Source: Mesorhizobium sp. (GTDB lineage Bacteria > Pseudomonadota > Alphaproteobacteria > Rhizobiales > Rhizobiaceae). Taken from it: a stretch of 64,000 nucleotides of DNA. Shown here one piece after another: positions 62,384 through 64,000 of the stretch (within the stretch, counting starts at the first letter, position 1; each line of letters starts with the position of its first letter). The notes under the pieces are model-generated. The model did not search any database, was not told the origin of the DNA, and worked only from the letters and a program-made list of their open reading frames with translations. Made by a program: the position numbers and the translations under genes. The stretch spans positions 248,001 through 312,000 of the forward strand of contig SAPZ01000005.1 of assembly GCA_004020875.1 (NCBI GenBank), in the 5' to 3' direction.

Positions 62384-63528
62384 TGACCGACGATCCGGTC
62401 GAGCGCCAGCCGCCCCCAGCGTCGCTGAGCTTCGGCCCGGTTGTGCGGGACGGTCAAAACGGCTCAAGCGCCGCCCCCGCGGCGGCGCTGGCTTTCGCCC
62501 TCGGCGCCGTGGCGCTATGGGCAACCAACGCCCTGGTCGGCAAGACGCTGCTTGCCCTCTATCCGGTGTCGCAAGTGCAGTTCCTGCAATTTTGCGGGGC
62601 AGCCTTCGTGTTTGCGCTGATCCGGCTGATGAGCACTTCTCCTTCCCCCCTTGTGAGGCAAGGTGGATCGGCGCGTAGCGCCGAAACGGATGAGAGCTGT
62701 TGGAAGGAACGGGACTTGTCCCGTCTGCCACTCGCGCCTGACAGTGTCAAAGCCTCACTCCGTCCAGCCCCCCGTCGCCTTTGGCGACACCTTCTCCTTC
62801 AAGATGAGAAGGGGACGTATGCGCTCGCCCACGCAGTCGGCTTCCTGGGTCTGGTCGGCACCATGGTGCTGCAATATATCGGTTTCGCCTCGATGCCGGT
62901 CATCGAGGCGAACCTCGTCGCCTATACTTGGCCGCTGATGACCGCCGCGGCGGTTATCCTGCTGGGCCGGCCGCGCCGGCCGCTGCTGCTCGGGCTGACC
63001 GCCGCTGTCGGCTTCGCCGGCGTGGCGCTGGTCATTTCCGGAGGGCGCGCGCATCTTTGGTTCGAGAGAGCCTGGTTCGAAGGCGCCAGCGTCGTCGGCT
63101 GTCTCGCCGCTTTCGGCTCGGCGCTCTGCATGGCCGTCTACTCGCTTACTGTCGGCCGCCTTGGAGTTTCGCCGGAACGCCTGCTTTTGCCCTCGGCGCT
63201 GATCGGCGTCGCGCTCACCCTTGCCTGGTGGCTGCATGACGGCCTCGTGCGCCCGAGCGGCGCGCATCTCCTGCTCGGCCTTTATCTCGGCGCCGGCCCG
63301 ATGGGGCTCGGCTACTATTTCTGGTCGCGCGCAGCAGAGCTCGATCACGGCGGCAGGATAGCGGTCGTTGCCTATCTGACGCCGATCGCTTCCACGTTTC
63401 TGCTGACCTTGTCAGGCGAAAGCCTGTCGATGACGGCTGTTGCCGGCGCCTCCCTCGTCATTGGCAGCTGCCTAGCGGTCGGCATCGAAGGTACGGAGAC
63501 CAGGCATGATGTCCAGAATGCCCGTTGA
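62377..63528 (+). CDS. EamA/DMT-family exporter with in-frame repeat insertion
   Basis: 383 residues from a GTG at 62377, overlapping the oxygenase gene by 7 bp; GTG 62383 is an alternative. Ten membrane helices fit the drug/metabolite transporter family: ALAFALGAVALWATNALVGK, AVGFLGLVGTMVLQYIGFAS, PVIEANLVAYTWPLM and the C-terminal GLYLGAGPMGLGYYFWSRAA. About 60 hydrophilic residues (approximately 87-146, with ARSAETDESCWKERDLSRLP) interrupt the helix 2/3 loop and are encoded by an intergenic palindromic element. Probably exports the product or substrate of the adjacent oxygenase. Confidence 0.85.
   Translation: MVVTDDPVERQPPPASLSFGPVVRDGQNGSSAAPAAALAFALGAVALWATNALVGKTLLALYPVSQVQFLQFCGAAFVFALIRLMSTSPSPLVRQGGSARSAETDESCWKERDLSRLPLAPDSVKASLRPAPRRLWRHLLLQDEKGTYALAHAVGFLGLVGTMVLQYIGFASMPVIEANLVAYTWPLMTAAAVILLGRPRRPLLLGLTAAVGFAGVALVISGGRAHLWFERAWFEGASVVGCLAAFGSALCMAVYSLTVGRLGVSPERLLLPSALIGVALTLAWWLHDGLVRPSGAHLLLGLYLGAGPMGLGYYFWSRAAELDHGGRIAVVAYLTPIASTFLLTLSGESLSMTAVAGASLVIGSCLAVGIEGTETRHDVQNAR
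62636..62814. repeat. Palindromic element inserted in frame within the EamA gene
   Basis: About 180 bp. CTTCTCCTTCCCCCCTTGTG at the left and GATGAGAAGGGG at the right are inverted ends. Inside are the hairpins GGCGCGTAGCGCC and GTCGCCTTTGGCGAC and the block AAGGTGGATCGGCGCG then ACGGATGAG, resembling the AAGGTGG...ACGGAT element at 59654. The reading frame runs through it without a stop. Confidence 0.72.
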
Positions 63529-63730
63529 CGAGGACGAACGCCGCGCCAGGCGGGAGGCGCACTGGCTGGTGAGGGAATTTGGCGCGGAAGCGTCGCTCTA
63601 TGCAGCCATGAAGGCTGAAAAGGCTATCGAGCAAAAGGACTTTGGCCGCTGCGCGCGCTGGAAACGCGTGCTGGAAATCTTGGCGGACAGCCCTTCGGCG
63701 GATGTCAGGCGCGGCGTCGCCGCCAAATGA
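63506..63730 (+). CDS. Small uncharacterised protein
   Basis: 74 residues from ATG 63506 (or 63518), overlapping the end of the EamA gene by 23 bp. It is helical and charged: DEDERRARREAHWLVREFGA, ASLYAAMKAEKAIEQKDFGR and WKRVLEILADSPS. Composition supports a real protein. The overlap suggests translation coupled to the exporter gene. Function unknown. Confidence 0.6.
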   Translation: MMSRMPVDEDERRARREAHWLVREFGAEASLYAAMKAEKAIEQKDFGRCARWKRVLEILADSPSADVRRGVAAK

Positions 63731-64000
63731 GCGATTTCCCCTGGTGCCGCCGAATCGCGAATGGCCCACATCAAGCCGGCGGATTGTTGTTACCGTGGCC
63801 AGACTTGGCCTGAACTTCGATTTTTCAGCAACTTGCTTGGTCGACCGAGTGCAACCGGAGGTTATACGTATCCACCCGGACCGCCGGTGCTATAAAGCAT
63901 CTGTTATAGCTATTAGAAATCCTAACTTGCGTCTTTGCAGCCCGCGGAGAAACATTACCCCGTATTGAGTCGCGTAGCTTTACTGACTCTGGACGGTCCG
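63731..64000. other. Terminal 270 bp without a recognised gene
   Basis: The composition becomes AT-richer from about 63780. No complete coding frame with good signals, repeat or RNA was recognised before the window edge. Confidence 0.4.

Noticed and set aside
1..64000. CRISPR array, insertion sequence or prophage
   Set aside because: No regularly spaced repeat array, transposase, integrase or phage structural gene was seen.

Overview
The window looks like a chromosomal segment of a high-GC alphaproteobacterium of the Hyphomicrobiales, most likely Mesorhizobium or a close Phyllobacteriaceae relative. The grounds are gene order (fabD-fabG-acpP-fabF-mltG-yicC-gmk; lptF-lptG-lptD-surA-pdxA-rsmA; uvrC-pgsA-moaD-moaE), a RopB/Omp25-like porin, DUF995 proteins, rhizobial intergenic palindromes, and CtrA-type and GANTC sites. 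This was read from the sequence alone; no database search was run. No tRNA, rRNA, CRISPR array, insertion sequence or prophage was seen.

Layout. 1-0.9 kb: truncated LTA-synthase-like membrane phosphotransferase. 1.2-7.8 kb: fatty-acid synthesis operon, then mltG, a YicC endoribonuclease and gmk. 7.8-16.4 kb (minus strand): two small genes, then rsmA, pdxA, a SurA-like chaperone, lptD, lptG and lptF, an LPS-export and outer-membrane-assembly block. 16.7-20.5 kb: leucyl aminopeptidase, DNA polymerase III chi, and a LysR regulator divergent from an enol-lactonase-like hydrolase with a perfect palindrome between them.

20.6-32.7 kb is the accessory and most interesting part. It is a polysaccharide region with a secreted GH26 (mannanase-family) hydrolase divergent from a cellulose/mannan-synthase-like GT2. 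The 491-bp gap between them holds a full CtrA box, several TTAACC half-sites and three GANTC sites. Next come a membrane-anchored carbohydrate-binding protein broken by two frameshifts, a second GT2 with a flippase-like protein, galE, a UDP-glucuronate decarboxylase, two DUF995 paralogues, and two small lipoproteins that share a CGPSGFGQ C-terminus. My reading is a cell-cycle-controlled surface glycan (glucomannan-like adhesin) locus; this is inference.

33-44 kb: regulators and small stress or detoxification genes (TetR with twin operators, RlmJ, AraC, VOC, ECF sigma with YciI partner, TetR, an Ala/Lys/Pro-rich histone-H1-like protein, GST, TfoX, GFA, porin). 44.6-51 kb: SDR, uvrC, pgsA, moaD, moaE, YbaY, then a fluoride riboswitch driving two crcB genes and a DUF190 gene. 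51-60 kb: ndk, small proteins, GST, DinB, a diguanylate cyclase, a sterol-desaturase-family enzyme and a UvrD-type helicase. 60.5-63.7 kb: LysR regulator, an unassigned 2-oxoglutarate/Fe(II)-type oxygenase, and an EamA exporter that carries an in-frame intergenic palindromic element.

Four genes or remnants are visibly disrupted: an ATP-grasp remnant at 20.7 kb, the CBM protein at 25 kb, an AhpD-like protein at 33 kb and a DoxX protein at 37.5 kb. Either the strain is losing accessory genes or the assembly has residual errors. All four lie in accessory rather than core genes.
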